Shown: piece after piece, positions 1 through 9,825 of the stretch | How the letters are laid out: each line of letters starts with the position of its first letter | Numbering within the stretch: position 1 is the first letter of the stretch | NCBI RefSeq assembly: GCF_027858935.1 | Contig: NZ_JAQIBU010000208.1 | Location: 1-39,689 of the forward strand | DNA from: Oleiagrimonas sp. | Lineage (GTDB): Bacteria; Pseudomonadota; Gammaproteobacteria; Xanthomonadales; Rhodanobacteraceae | Reading direction: 5' to 3' | DNA length: 39,689 nt | The notes under the pieces: generated by a model | Databases searched by the model: none | The model's input: only the letters and a program-made list of their open reading frames with translations | Told to the model about the DNA's origin: nothing | Position numbers and translations under genes: made by a program

Positions 1-701
1 ATGATCAGGCGCAGGTACTTGGAAGGCTTGACCGCGGTGTGGCCGAACATCTCGCGTATGTTGAGGACGCCCAGGCCACGAACCTCGAGCAGGTCGCGGA
101 TCAACGACGGGCAGGTGCCGTCGATCACGTCGGGCGCGATCTGGGTGAATTCGGTGGCATCGTCGGCCACCAGGCGATGGCCACGGGTGACCAGTTCCAG
201 CGCCAGCTCGCTCTTGCCCGAGCCGGGGGCGCCGGTGATCAGCACGCCAATCGAGTAGACCTCCATGAACACGCCGTGCAGCGTCACCTGGCGTGCCAGG
301 CTGCGTGCCAGGTGATATTGCAGCCAGGTCAGCAGCTCATGCCCGCGCTTGGTGCTGACCCACAGGGGGGTGTCCGATTCCTCGGCCGCTTCGCGCAGGT
401 CAGAGGGCACGCTCTGGTCCTTGCTGATGACCAGCGCAATGGGGTCGTTGGAGGTGATCTTCTGCACGGTTTCCCAGCGCTGGCGCGATTCCAGGGCGTC
501 GAGGTAGCGCAGCTCCTCGGTGCCGATGATCTGCACCTTGTTGGGATAGATGATGTTGAGATAGCCGACCAGCGAAGGACGCCGCGACTGGGTCCTGCGG
601 GTCTCGAGCGCGCGCGATTCTCCACGCAGGCCCGCGACCCAGCGCAGGGCCATGCGATCCTTCACATCGTCGAAAAGTTGTCGAGCAGTCAGCTGTTCCA
701 C
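1..701 (-). CDS. hprK: HPr kinase/phosphorylase, C-terminal end missing (runs off window)
   Basis: Bifunctional enzyme that phosphorylates and dephosphorylates the phosphocarrier HPr on serine, tying PTS state to metabolism; cytoplasmic. About 233 of the usual ~310-320 residues are present. From the chosen GTG start, visible features are the N-terminal substrate-like domain (1-130), the conserved His142 region, the P-loop GAPGSGKS at 157-164, the Asp pair at 180-181 and the family signature [14 protein letters not shown] at 208-221. No methionine lies near the expected N terminus. GTG at 701 fits the family length best; GTG at 710 is the alternative and neither has a clear Shine-Dalgarno site. 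It follows hpf in the rpoN cluster with a strong hairpin between them. The ptsN gene that often sits here in related species is absent. Identification is firm. Confidence 0.93.
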   Translation of the reverse strand, partial: MEQLTARQLFDDVKDRMALRWVAGLRGESRALETRRTQSRRPSLVGYLNIIYPNKVQIIGTEELRYLDALESRQRWETVQKITSNDPIALVISKDQSVPSDLREAAEESDTPLWVSTKRGHELLTWLQYHLARSLARQVTLHGVFMEVYSIGVLITGAPGSGKSELALELVTRGHRLVADDATEFTQIAPDVIDGTCPSLIRDLLEVRGLGVLNIREMFGHTAVKPSKYLRLI

Positions 702-772
702 GCGCGGCACTCGGGCCAGGAGCCTGACTTCATTGTGCCAGTTTGCGCGGAGCGCGTCGCGCGGTTCGTGGG

Positions 773-817
773 GGGGCGAGCGTCGCCCCGGACCATTGTC
801 GCGGCCCGGGGCGACGC
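773..817 (-). promoter_or_regulatory. 12-bp hairpin between hpf and hprK with a competing stem
   Basis: Positions 780-791 and 806-817 are perfect inverted repeats (12 bp, mostly G/C) around a 14-base loop. The stem starts six bases after the hpf stop codon on the transcribed strand. Bases 783-789 can instead pair with 773-779 (GGGGCGA/TCGCCCC, 3-base loop), so two structures exclude each other. No T-run follows, so it is not a textbook terminator. It could attenuate, protect the upstream mRNA end, or control hprK translation. The structure is directly visible; its role is inference. Confidence 0.6.
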
Positions 818-822
818 GATTT

Positions 823-1143
823 TCAGCTTGCGCGCATCTGGCGCACTTCGGCGCGGTGATGGTCGGTCAGCTTTTCCTTGTGTTTGCGCAGCTGGGCGAC
901 GAGCTTGTCGATCAGCACGTCGATGGACGCATACATGTCGGCGTCCGCGGCTTCGGCATGAACGGTGGCTCCGGCGGCATTGACCGTGCCTTCGGCGCGT
1001 TGTTCGAGCTTCTCCACGCTCAAGACCACGGTGAGCGAGGTGATGTTGTCGAAATGGCGCGTGAGGCGGTCGAGTTTGGCATGCAGATGATCTCGCAATG
1101 CCGGGGTGACTTCGATCTGGTGGCCGCTGAGTTGAACATGCAT
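823..1143 (-). CDS. hpf: Ribosome hibernation promoting factor, short form
   Basis: Binds the small ribosomal subunit and promotes 100S ribosome dimers in stationary phase. The protein has 106 residues, matching the short HPF class that lacks the C-terminal dimerisation domain of long HPF. It shows the family's beta-alpha-beta pattern: N-terminal [20 protein letters not shown], a central strand pair, and a basic C-terminal helix with [11 protein letters not shown]. The start is secure because AGGAGG lies seven bases upstream of the ATG. An open frame continues upstream across the rpoN end, but nothing in it looks like HPF. The gene lies downstream of rpoN, its conserved partner in gammaproteobacteria. 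Confidence 0.95.
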   Translation of the reverse strand: MHVQLSGHQIEVTPALRDHLHAKLDRLTRHFDNITSLTVVLSVEKLEQRAEGTVNAAGATVHAEAADADMYASIDVLIDKLVAQLRKHKEKLTDHHRAEVRQMRAS

Positions 1144-1231
1144 GGTCGCCTCCTGTTCTGGGACATGAGCCACCGGTCGTGGTGGCGTTGGGCCGGTTGA
1201 TTCCGGCACCGGGTTTTGGCTTGTGATGGTC

Positions 1232-1291
1232 AACGCCATGCATCCCCTGAATGGAACCGCCAGGCGGTTGCCGGGGTGGATGGCATGCGTT
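1232..1291 (-). repeat. Nested inverted repeat between rpoN and hpf
   Basis: An inner perfect repeat AACCGCC-A-GGCGGTT (1255-1269) sits inside an outer imperfect repeat pairing about 1232-1247 with 1273-1291 (AACGCCATGCATCCCC against the complement of GGGGTGGATGGCATGCGTT). Together they could fold about 60 nt of leader RNA ahead of hpf, or the inner part could be a protein-binding palindrome. The repeats are visible; the function is unknown. Confidence 0.5.
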
Positions 1292-1369
1292 GTCGTCGTG
1301 TTCTTGATCGCGTTTGCTGTACTCCTGTAGTTGTGACGTTTCCCTCGGCAGCAGGTTCCCGTCAGTGGG

Positions 1370-2830
1370 TCATCCGGCTCGCTGGCGTTCAGTCGAGCTG
1401 GGGATTCGCAACAGTTCCCGATATTTGGCCACGGTGCGGCGCGCCACCTGGATACCGCGCTCATGCAGATGATCGGCCAGCGCCTTGTCCGACAGCGGGT
1501 GGCTGGCATCCTCCTCGTCCACCAGTTTGCGCAACATGGCCTGGATCGCGGTGGCCGAAGCGCTGCCACCGGACTCGGTGGACACGCCGGAAGAAAAGAA
1601 ATACTTGAACTCGTAGGTGCCGCGCGGCGTGTGCAGGTACTTGCGGGTGGTCACGCGGGAGATGGTCGACTCGTGCATGTCGACCTGCTCGGCGACTTCA
1701 CGCAGCACCAGCGGTCGCATGGCTTCGGGGCCGTAATTGAGAAACGCGCTCTGGCGGCGGACGATGGCCTCGGCCACTTTCAGGATGGTCTCGGCGCGCG
1801 ACTGCAGGCTTTTCAGCAGCCAGCGGGCCTCCTGCATGCGTCCGCGCAGGTAGGCGGCATCCTCGCGGCTGGCCTTCTGGATCAGGCCGCAGTAGTGCTG
1901 GTTCAGGCTCAGCCTGGGCTGGGTTTCGCTGCTCAGGGAGACGCGCCAGCGGGCACCGTCTTTCCAGGTATAGGCATCCGGGGTGACGAATTCGACGGGC
2001 GTGGGGTCGAGCGCGGCGCCTGGTTTGGGGTCGAGGTTGCGGATCAGGGCGCTGGCCTGGGACACGTCCTCGATTTCAGCCTTGAGCTTGGAAGCCAGTC
2101 GCTTGAAGTCGTTGCGTGCCAGCAGGTCCAGGCCCACTTCGACGATGCCGCAGGCAAGATCCAGCAGCGGCGTATCCTGCTCCAGTTGCAGCAATTGGCT
2201 GAGCAGGCAATCACGCAGGTCCAGGCTGGCCACGCCCGTGGGGTCGAAACGCTGAATGCGTTTGCGCACGGCTTCGACCTCGGCCTCGTCGAAATGCAGT
2301 TCGCGGGGCAGGGCGGCCAGGACCGGGGTGATGCCCTCGTGCAGATATCCGTCGTCGTCGAGCGAGTCGATCAGGGCCAGCGCGATGGCGTGTTCGCGCG
2401 GGTTGAAAGGTTCCAGGTTGAGTTGCCAGGACAGGTGTTCGCGAAGTCCCTCGGGCGCGGCGTTCTGGGGCTCGAAATCCTCGTCCTCGCCTGTGCCGGC
2501 CCCGCTGCCCGATCCGCTGCTGCGAGTGTAGCTTTCGGCGATGCGGGCCGGATCGTTTTCCCAATCGGTCTCCAGGCTCGTGCTCTCTGACCCGGCTTCC
2601 TGTTCGGCGACCGGAGCGGCCTCGACCTCGCCGGAAGCGCTCTCGGCATCGACTTCTTGGGTGGCGTCCTCGGACTCTTCGGCAAATTCCAGCAGTGGAT
2701 TGCTCTCGGTCAGCACCCTGAGTTCTGTTTCCAGCTCAAGCTGGGACAACTGCAACAGCCGGATGGCCTGCTGTAGTTGCGGCGTCAGCGCAAGTTGCTG
2801 GTTGAGACGGAGGTGGAGACCGGGTTTCAT
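1370..2830 (-). CDS. rpoN: RNA polymerase sigma-54 factor
   Basis: Alternative sigma factor that recognises -24/-12 promoters and needs AAA+ enhancer-binding activators. At 486 residues it is full length. Region I is the glutamine/leucine-rich N terminus (about residues 7-33, with LTPQLQQAIRLLQLSQ). An acidic, low-complexity region II covers about 45-115. The core-binding and helix-turn-helix domains follow, and the diagnostic RpoN box ARRTVAKYRE is at 463-472. It starts with ATG at 2830, about 100 bases after lptB, in the standard lptB-rpoN-hpf order. Which sigma-54 promoters it serves cannot be told from this window. Identification is very firm. Confidence 0.98.
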   Translation of the reverse strand: MKPGLHLRLNQQLALTPQLQQAIRLLQLSQLELETELRVLTESNPLLEFAEESEDATQEVDAESASGEVEAAPVAEQEAGSESTSLETDWENDPARIAESYTRSSGSGSGAGTGEDEDFEPQNAAPEGLREHLSWQLNLEPFNPREHAIALALIDSLDDDGYLHEGITPVLAALPRELHFDEAEVEAVRKRIQRFDPTGVASLDLRDCLLSQLLQLEQDTPLLDLACGIVEVGLDLLARNDFKRLASKLKAEIEDVSQASALIRNLDPKPGAALDPTPVEFVTPDAYTWKDGARWRVSLSSETQPRLSLNQHYCGLIQKASREDAAYLRGRMQEARWLLKSLQSRAETILKVAEAIVRRQSAFLNYGPEAMRPLVLREVAEQVDMHESTISRVTTRKYLHTPRGTYEFKYFFSSGVSTESGGSASATAIQAMLRKLVDEEDASHPLSDKALADHLHERGIQVARRTVAKYRELLRIPSSTERQRAG

Positions 2831-2928
2831 CCGTCACCGTGGTGAATGAGTCATGCTCATCCTAACCCCAAGGCGCGCAACCGACCAGCATGGCGTGGCG
2901 CACGCCGGGATAAGGCTCGCAGAGCGGC

Positions 2929-3648
2929 TCACAAACGGAATTCGTGGCCCAGGTAGACTTCGCGCACCTTGCTGTCGGCCAGGATATGTGCAGGATTGCC
3001 GCGCGCCAGGACCTCGCCCTCATTGAGGATGTAGGCGCGGTCGCAGATGCCCAGGGTTTCGCGCACGTTGTGGTCGGTGATCAGCACGCCGATACCGCGG
3101 TCCTTGAGGTGGCGCACGATGCGCTGGATCTCGCCGACGGAGATCGGGTCGACACCGGCAAATGGCTCGTCCAGGAGCATGTAGCGGGGCCTGCCGGCCA
3201 GGGCGCGTGCAATTTCCACGCGACGGCGTTCACCGCCGGACAGGCTGATGCCCTTCTGGCTGGCGATATGGCTGATCTTCAGTTCATCCAGCAGCGACTC
3301 CAGTTCCCTGGAGCGGTCGCCGGCATCCAGGTCCTGGCGCAACTCGAGCACGGCCAGGATGTTGTCGGCCACCGTCAAGCTGCGGAATACCGAAGGCTCC
3401 TGGGGCAGGTAGCCGATCCCGCGGCGGGCGCGCTCATGCATGGGCAGGCCGGTGATGTCGTGCTTGTCCAGGCGGATGCTCCCCGCGTCCGCCGGGATCA
3501 GGCCCACCACCATGTAGAAGCAGGTGGTCTTGCCGGCGCCGTTGGGCCCCAGCAGGCCCACCACCTCGCCCTCGCGGATCGAGAAGCCGAAGTTGCGTAC
3601 CACCTGGCGCTGGCGAAAGCGTTTTTGCAGGCCTTGTGCCGAGAGCAT
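2929..3648 (-). CDS. lptB: LPS export ABC transporter ATP-binding protein
   Basis: Cytoplasmic ATPase of the LptB2FGC complex that extracts lipopolysaccharide from the inner membrane and drives it along the Lpt bridge. The 239-residue protein is the usual length. It shows Walker [10 protein letters not shown] (34-42), the ABC signature LSGGE (136-140), Walker B YMLLDEP with catalytic Glu161, and the switch His193 in TDHNV. It starts seven bases after the lptA stop. LptF and LptG are not in the window; they are usually encoded elsewhere. Confidence 0.98.
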   Translation of the reverse strand: MLSAQGLQKRFRQRQVVRNFGFSIREGEVVGLLGPNGAGKTTCFYMVVGLIPADAGSIRLDKHDITGLPMHERARRGIGYLPQEPSVFRSLTVADNILAVLELRQDLDAGDRSRELESLLDELKISHIASQKGISLSGGERRRVEIARALAGRPRYMLLDEPFAGVDPISVGEIQRIVRHLKDRGIGVLITDHNVRETLGICDRAYILNEGEVLARGNPAHILADSKVREVYLGHEFRL

Positions 3649-3655
3649 ATGCGAT

Positions 3656-4246
3656 TCAATTTCCGCTGGTGGCGGTGTGTGCCGGTTTTGTGCCGGGTGT
3701 GGCCGGCGTCGAGCGCGCCTTGAAGATCAGGTGGACCCGGTTGTCGCCCGAGCTCTGCGCAGTCATGGTGCTGTTGCGGGTGTCATAGACCAGCTTGTCG
3801 CCACTGGCGCTGCCACGACCGGCCTGTTTGACGCGGGCATGTCCGGTCAGGATCGCAATGCCCTTGGCCACGTCATAGCTGATGGAATCGGCATCACCGG
3901 TCATCAGGTTGCCATTGTCGTCGACCTGCTGGATGTGCGCCTTGCCAGTCAGCACCACGCGCTTGACCTGGGATTGACTGTCGAAATGGATGGTGCCGTT
4001 GTCTCCCGTGGCTTTCAAGCTGCCCTGGGTGATCACGACGTCGCCCTTGAGGTGGCTGATGCCGTTGGGACTCGCCGTGGCGTCGGCCGACTGCGCGGAC
4101 ACGTTGACCGGCTGCGAGCGGTCGCTCTGCTTTGCATGCGCAGACACACTCAGCAGGCCGGCGGCCAGTACTAGGCAACAGGCCAGCGTCACGCATGGCC
4201 GGCTAGGGCTGCGTGCCACTCGGAAGGAACGTGCCATGGAAGTCAT
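3656..4246 (-). CDS. lptA: LPS transport periplasmic protein LptA
   Basis: Periplasmic beta-jellyroll protein that forms the bridge carrying LPS from LptC to LptD. Up to 196 residues. An N-terminal signal peptide has a hydrophobic stretch at about 19-36 and probable cleavage after SAHA. The OstA-type domain follows (about 55-170, with [17 protein letters not shown]). The start is uncertain. ATG at 4246 and ATG at 4237 both lie inside lptC, giving a 35-44 base overlap; GTG at 4219 would reduce it. None has a strong ribosome-binding site. The C-terminal tail is rich in Thr, Ala and Pro. Confidence 0.93.
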   Translation of the reverse strand: MTSMARSFRVARSPSRPCVTLACCLVLAAGLLSVSAHAKQSDRSQPVNVSAQSADATASPNGISHLKGDVVITQGSLKATGDNGTIHFDSQSQVKRVVLTGKAHIQQVDDNGNLMTGDADSISYDVAKGIAILTGHARVKQAGRGSASGDKLVYDTRNSTMTAQSSGDNRVHLIFKARSTPATPGTKPAHTATSGN

Positions 4247-4790
4247 GCAATAGCTCCATATGCTGGTTGTTGAAATCGGCCCGCATGCCGGTCCCGGTCA
4301 TGCGGGTGGTGCCCTGCACGATCGCCACATGCTGATCGGTCTCAAGGCGGTTCTGATGCGGCCAGGCGGTCACGTCCGAGGTGTCGATCTGCGCACTGGC
4401 CTGGCCATCGAAGGCGGGGCGCTGCATGTGCACCTCACCCTGCAGCTTGATCAGGTTGCCGTTGGCGCTGATCCATCCATACGCGGCATGGCCGGTCCAG
4501 GGCTTGCCCGGCGAGCCGTTCTTGGGTGGAAGCACAAACCGGGGCTGGTTGATGTACATCGATGCATCGCCCTCACGTCGTTCCAGTTGCGGTGCGCTGA
4601 GCTGGTAGGCCATGTGGCCCTTGGGCCCGTACCCGTCCAGGGTGAACTCGTGCAGGGTATAGCTGGAACGTGGCGGTCCGACCATCTGTTGCGGTTTGGA
4701 CGCCGGTTCGAGCCACCACAGCAGCCCCTGGACCACGCCGATGGCCAGCGCCAGGGCGAACAGGCTGGTCAGGAGACGCCTCGTGGTCAC
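4203..4790 (-). CDS. lptC: LPS export system protein LptC
   Basis: Bitopic inner-membrane protein that receives LPS from LptB2FG and passes it to LptA. 195 residues, close to the family length of about 190. One membrane segment lies at roughly 6-27 (LLTSLFALALAIGVVQGLLWW), followed by a periplasmic OstA-like jellyroll domain. The start is GTG at 4790, which overlaps the kdsC stop as GTGA, a classic coupling arrangement. A longer open frame continues upstream, but it only overlaps kdsC out of phase. The 3' end overlaps lptA. Confidence 0.93.
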   Translation of the reverse strand: MTTRRLLTSLFALALAIGVVQGLLWWLEPASKPQQMVGPPRSSYTLHEFTLDGYGPKGHMAYQLSAPQLERREGDASMYINQPRFVLPPKNGSPGKPWTGHAAYGWISANGNLIKLQGEVHMQRPAFDGQASAQIDTSDVTAWPHQNRLETDQHVAIVQGTTRMTGTGMRADFNNQHMELLHDFHGTFLPSGTQP

Positions 4791-5335
4791 AGCCAGTGCT
4801 CGCGTTCGGTATCGGACTTGTCCTGTATCGCCAGGATCAGGTCGCAGACCTCGCGCGCGGCGCCTTCGCCACCACGTCGCCGGGTCTGCCAGTGTGCATG
4901 TTCGACGATCCACGGATGCGCATTGGCCACGGCGACGGCCAGTCCGGCCATGCGCATCGGCGCAAGATCGGGCAGATCGTCGCCGACAAAGGCCGCCTGC
5001 TCGGCCTTGAGCCCGAGCGCGTCGAGCAGTTCGGTCAAGCTCGCGCGCTTGTTGTCCTGGCCCTGGTACACATGCGTGATGCCCAGGTCGCGTGCACGCT
5101 CGGAAAGCGCATGACTGACGCGCGCGGTAATGAAGGCGACCTCGATCCCATGCGCATGCAGCCGCTTGATGCCGAGCCCGTCGTGGGCATGGAACAGCTT
5201 GATTTCGCGGCCACCCTCGCCGTACCACAGGCGGCCATCGGTGAGTGTGCCGTCCACGTCGAAAGCGACCAGGCGCACCCGCCCGGCGCGTTCACGCACG
5301 TCGTCGGGGACATCGGTCAGGTAATCGTGGGGCAT
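4787..5335 (-). CDS. kdsC: 3-deoxy-D-manno-octulosonate 8-phosphate phosphatase
   Basis: Hydrolyses Kdo-8-phosphate to Kdo in the LPS inner-core pathway; HAD-superfamily phosphatase of the C0 type (no cap domain), cytoplasmic. Visible motifs are FDVDGTLTDG (nucleophile and acid/base aspartates), the T/S motif at FITARVS, and the acidic VGDDLPDL motif. With the ATG at 5335 the protein is 182 residues, as in related species; an upstream ATG at 5368 would add 11 residues. Neither start has a clear ribosome-binding site. Its stop overlaps the lptC start. It lies 74 bases after kdsD. Confidence 0.95.
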   Translation of the reverse strand: MPHDYLTDVPDDVRERAGRVRLVAFDVDGTLTDGRLWYGEGGREIKLFHAHDGLGIKRLHAHGIEVAFITARVSHALSERARDLGITHVYQGQDNKRASLTELLDALGLKAEQAAFVGDDLPDLAPMRMAGLAVAVANAHPWIVEHAHWQTRRRGGEGAAREVCDLILAIQDKSDTEREHWL

Positions 5336-5409
5336 GGCGAGGGACGGTGCCGGAAGCGCTGACGGCATGCTACCAGAGGCCGGTCAGGCCGGCTTGCCGC
5401 AGCAGGCCT

Positions 5410-6426
5410 TCAGACCACGCGGGCGCGCAGCAGGTCGTGGATGTTCAGCGCGCCGACCACGCGGTTCTCGTCGTCGACCACAAGCAGCGCATGAATCTGG
5501 TGATTTTCCATCACCTGTGCCGCTTCCACGGCCAGCTTGTCGGCGCTCAATGTCTTGGGCTTGCGCGTCATCAGGTCCTCGACCTTGACGTGGCGCAGGT
5601 CCACGTTGTGGTCGTCCACCGCGCGGCGCAGGTCACCGTCGGTGAACACGCCCAGCAGGCGTTGCTCGCCATCCACCACGGCGGTCATGCCCAGTCGCTT
5701 GCGGGTCATTTCCATCAGTGCCGCGGTCAGGCTGGACCCCGGGCCCACGCTCGGGATGCCCTCGCCGTGATGCATGATGTCGCCGATGTGCAGCAGCAGG
5801 CGCCGGCCCAGGCTGCCGGCCGGGTGCGAGCGTGCAAAGTCGTCGGAAGTGAAGCCACGGGCCTCCAGGAGCGCAACCGACAGCGCGTCGCCCATCACCA
5901 GCGCGGCGGTGGTGCTCGCGGTCGGCGCGAGGCCCAGCGGGCAGGCTTCTGCGGGCACGCTGACGTCCAGATGCGTGTCCGCCTGATGGGCCAGCGAGGA
6001 GCGCGGGTTTCCGGTCATGGCGATCAGCGGGATGCCCTGGCGCTTGATCACCGGAAGGATGAACAGTACCTCGTCGGTCTCGCCCGAGTTGGACAGGGCC
6101 AGCACCACGTCCTCGGGCAGGATCATGCCCAGGTCGCCATGGCTGGCTTCGCCGGGATGCACGAAGAACGACGGCGTGCCGGTCGAAGCCAGGGTGGCGG
6201 CGATCTTGCGCGCAATGTGCCCGGACTTGCCCATGCCGATCACCACCACACGACCGCGACAGGCCAGGATGATGCGGCAGGCGGCACTGAATTGGCCGTC
6301 AATACGGGGTTCCAGCGAACGGATTGCCGCAGCTTCGGTGGCGATCACCGTGCGGGCACTGCGTGCCAGGCTGTCGGAAGAGACAGCCGTCTGGGCCAGG
6401 GGAGCCGGTGCGGTTCGCGTATTCAT
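5410..6426 (-). CDS. kdsD: Arabinose-5-phosphate isomerase
   Basis: Converts D-ribulose-5-phosphate to D-arabinose-5-phosphate, the first committed precursor of Kdo. The 338-residue protein has a SIS sugar-isomerase domain (about 50-190; VVIGMGKSGHIARKIAATL and SNSGETDE are diagnostic) followed by two CBS domains (about 215-338; DLMTRKPKTLSADKLAVEAAQ). It is first in the leftward Kdo/Lpt operon. The 214 bases upstream separate it from the divergent ibaG-murA pair and probably hold both promoters, though no clear -10/-35 pair was seen. Confidence 0.97.
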   Translation of the reverse strand: MNTRTAPAPLAQTAVSSDSLARSARTVIATEAAAIRSLEPRIDGQFSAACRIILACRGRVVVIGMGKSGHIARKIAATLASTGTPSFFVHPGEASHGDLGMILPEDVVLALSNSGETDEVLFILPVIKRQGIPLIAMTGNPRSSLAHQADTHLDVSVPAEACPLGLAPTASTTAALVMGDALSVALLEARGFTSDDFARSHPAGSLGRRLLLHIGDIMHHGEGIPSVGPGSSLTAALMEMTRKRLGMTAVVDGEQRLLGVFTDGDLRRAVDDHNVDLRHVKVEDLMTRKPKTLSADKLAVEAAQVMENHQIHALLVVDDENRVVGALNIHDLLRARVV

Positions 6427-6640
6427 GTGCCTCTCTGGATAGGCGTCGTAAGATCCGGATGGCCTGAACGAGGAGCTGCGAGCGACGGTCCTTGTCGTTC
6501 CTGTGCCACAGGTTTTCCATTACCATGCCATGATCGCATTTTACATTTGTTTGACGGTTTGCCTACGTGCACTGCGTTCAGCTTGTGTATTGCATTGCAA
6601 AAGTGCCCCTACCGCCCGCAGAGCCCAACGAAGATTTGCC

Positions 6641-6904
6641 ATGATGGATCCCGCACGCATCAAAGACCTGATCGAAAACGGCCTGGTGGAAGCCCGTGCC
6701 GATGTACGCGGAGCCGATGGCGTGCATTTCGAGGCTGATGTGATCTGCGGTGCCTTTGCCGGCAAGCTCCCTCTTGCGCGTCACCGCATGGTCTACGCCA
6801 CTCTGGGGGAGCTGATGGGTGGCGAGATTCATGCGTTGAGCCTGAAGACCCTGACCCCCGAGGAAGCCCGCGAGCGCGGTGTTGCCGTCGCCGGACAGCC
6901 TTGA
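6641..6904 (+). CDS. ibaG: BolA-family protein IbaG
   Basis: Small BolA-like protein; family members bind [2Fe-2S] clusters together with monothiol glutaredoxins and affect acid resistance and envelope homeostasis. 87 residues from the ATG at 6641 (the second ATG at 6644 is equally possible). The class II KH-like fold pattern is recognisable, with a conserved C-terminal GGEIHALSLKTLTPEEA. It lies just upstream of murA, as in E. coli, where mlaFEDCB precedes ibaG; here no mla genes come before it. The upstream 138 bases are open in frame but do not resemble a BolA N terminus. Confidence 0.9.
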   Translation: MMDPARIKDLIENGLVEARADVRGADGVHFEADVICGAFAGKLPLARHRMVYATLGELMGGEIHALSLKTLTPEEARERGVAVAGQP

Positions 6905-6924
6905 GGCGCCGGGTCTCCCAGTAA

Positions 6925-8250
<1,326 letters not shown>

Positions 8251-8340
8251 TTTGCTGGGTAAACCCCCTGCAACCAAGCGCGGAGCAGGTGCCTGCAGAG
8301 CCGATGCGACGAGCCGCCAGCGGCATCTTCGCCAGCACGG

Positions 8341-8375
8341 CACGCGCCCGCAGCATTGCGCCGCAGGGGCGCGTG
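8341..8375 (-). terminator. GC hairpin between convergent murA and DUF3108 gene
   Basis: CACGCGCCC (8341-8349) and GGGCGCGTG (8367-8375) form a perfect 9-bp stem with a 17-base loop, directly abutting the stop codon of the leftward DUF3108 gene. There is no T-run on either side. Position between convergent genes supports a terminator-like or 3'-end protecting role; this is inference. Confidence 0.45.
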
Positions 8376-9086
8376 TCAATTGCGCGTGAAGCGTTGCAGC
8401 AGCAGTGAAAGCTTGTCCTTGCCGTCCTTCCTGAGTTTCACCGGAATGGGGTAACGGCCGGGGACGTACCAGGCGGAAAACGCCTTGTCCTTGTCGATTC
8501 GGTCCACGCGATCGGCCCGGTAACGACCCACCGGGACGTCGAGCACGCGGTCACCGGTCACGCGGTAGTGCTGCATTTCAACGCGATCCTTGACCGCCAC
8601 CGGCAGCGTGATGTCGTGCGCGCCCCCCGCCAGCGCGAGTCCCAGGGCAAGCGGTATCGCGTGCTGGTCGACAAGGCCGTCGTGGACGGGGTACTGATGC
8701 ATCTTGCCGTCCTGGGTCACATGCACCGTGCCCGTGCTCCAGTCGACGTGGACGTGCCGCTTGCGATCCTTGAAGGCGACGTTCATGTGATAGCGGTAGT
8801 CCACCGTCTCGGGTCGACCGTTGCGCCAGCGCAGCAGCGAATTCTCGTCAAGGCTCGCGCCCAGCAGCCCGGCCAGGCCGGAAGTGCCGCGCATCTTCGA
8901 GATATAGCGCCAGGTGCCGTCGGACTGGGCTCGCAGGGTCATGCTCACCGTACCGATGGTGTTGCCATTGCGCAGTACCTGATAGCGCGCCGTGAATGCA
9001 TGCGGCGTGGTGCCGGCAAACACGTTTCCCGCGACCAGCAGGGCCAGGCCGGCCAGAAAAATGCCGATTGGATGTCGTGTATGCAT
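8376..9086 (-). CDS. DUF3108 family exported protein
   Basis: 236 residues with an N-terminal signal sequence (hydrophobic core about 7-22, cleavage near VFA-GTT). The rest has the DUF3108 pattern: FTARYQVLRNGNTIGTVSMTL near the N terminus, paired WRYISKMRGTSGLAGLLGA, and a C-terminal FSAWYVPGRYPIPVKL. Family members are predicted periplasmic beta-rich proteins of unknown role. It follows purM and purN by 48 bases, an association common in this order, but no role in purine synthesis is implied. Annotated by family only. Confidence 0.8.
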   Translation of the reverse strand: MHTRHPIGIFLAGLALLVAGNVFAGTTPHAFTARYQVLRNGNTIGTVSMTLRAQSDGTWRYISKMRGTSGLAGLLGASLDENSLLRWRNGRPETVDYRYHMNVAFKDRKRHVHVDWSTGTVHVTQDGKMHQYPVHDGLVDQHAIPLALGLALAGGAHDITLPVAVKDRVEMQHYRVTGDRVLDVPVGRYRADRVDRIDKDKAFSAWYVPGRYPIPVKLRKDGKDKLSLLLQRFTRN

Positions 9087-9134
9087 GCGGACAGTCTGCG
9101 TGTACGAATCTGAATCGTGGCCGACAAAAACGAC

Positions 9135-9821
9135 TCAGGCTCGCTGCAGCGCCTGATCCACAAGGCGCAGCGGCTGTTCGAGCGGGATCGTGTCCAGCGT
9201 CACGACAGCATCGTGCAGGCCAAGCCGTTCCTCGGCGATCAGCTTGACCACGGCGGGCAGCAGGCGGTGCTCGAAGGGCAGCAGGCGTGCGGCAAGCGTG
9301 GTTTCGGTATCGTCAGCGCGCACGTCGATGTGCGCCTGGGCAATGACCGGGCCACCGTCCAGTTCAGCGCTGACGAAGTGCACGCTGGCGCCGTGCTCGT
9401 GGTCACCCGCTTCAAGCGCACGACGGTGCGTGTGCAGGCCGCGGTAGCGCGGCAGCAGGGACGGGTGCACGTTGATCATGCGGCCCGTCCAGGGCGCGAT
9501 GGCCTCGGCGTCAAGGATCCGCATGAATCCTGCCAACACCACCAGTTCGGCGCCGCTGGCGGCCACTCGCGCGAACAGGTCGAGGTCGAAATCGCGTCGC
9601 GTGCGGTAGCCGGAAGGGTCCAGCGCCACGGTGGGTATTGCTGCCGATTCCGCGCGCCTCAGGGCAGCGGCTTCGGCGTGGTCGCTTGCGACCAGCCGGA
9701 ATTCAAGCGGCAACTGGCCTGTGTTGCAGGCATGCATCAGCGCTTCGAGGTTGCTGCCGCGGCCGGAGGCCAGCACGGCGATGGGCAACGGCTTGTGCTC
9801 GGTCACGGGATGCGGGTCCAC
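9135..9821 (-). CDS. purN: Phosphoribosylglycinamide formyltransferase
   Basis: Third step of de novo IMP synthesis: formylates GAR using 10-formyltetrahydrofolate. 228 residues. It has the phosphate-binding loop SGRGSN (19-24) and the catalytic triad Asn117, His119 (in INVHPSLLP) and Asp155, shifted by 11 from E. coli numbering (106/108/144), consistent with a short N-terminal extension. The frame opens with GTG at 9821, four bases after the purM stop; a second GTG at 9806 is an alternative. It is co-transcribed with purM. Confidence 0.96.
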   Translation of the reverse strand: MDPHPVTEHKPLPIAVLASGRGSNLEALMHACNTGQLPLEFRLVASDHAEAAALRRAESAAIPTVALDPSGYRTRRDFDLDLFARVAASGAELVVLAGFMRILDAEAIAPWTGRMINVHPSLLPRYRGLHTHRRALEAGDHEHGASVHFVSAELDGGPVIAQAHIDVRADDTETTLAARLLPFEHRLLPAVVKLIAEERLGLHDAVVTLDTIPLEQPLRLVDQALQRA

Positions 9822-9825
9822 CGGT

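Noticed and set aside
6427-6640. Sigma-70 promoter using TTGACG near 6551
   Set aside because: No -10-like hexamer lies 16-18 bases downstream on that strand, so the site cannot be supported.
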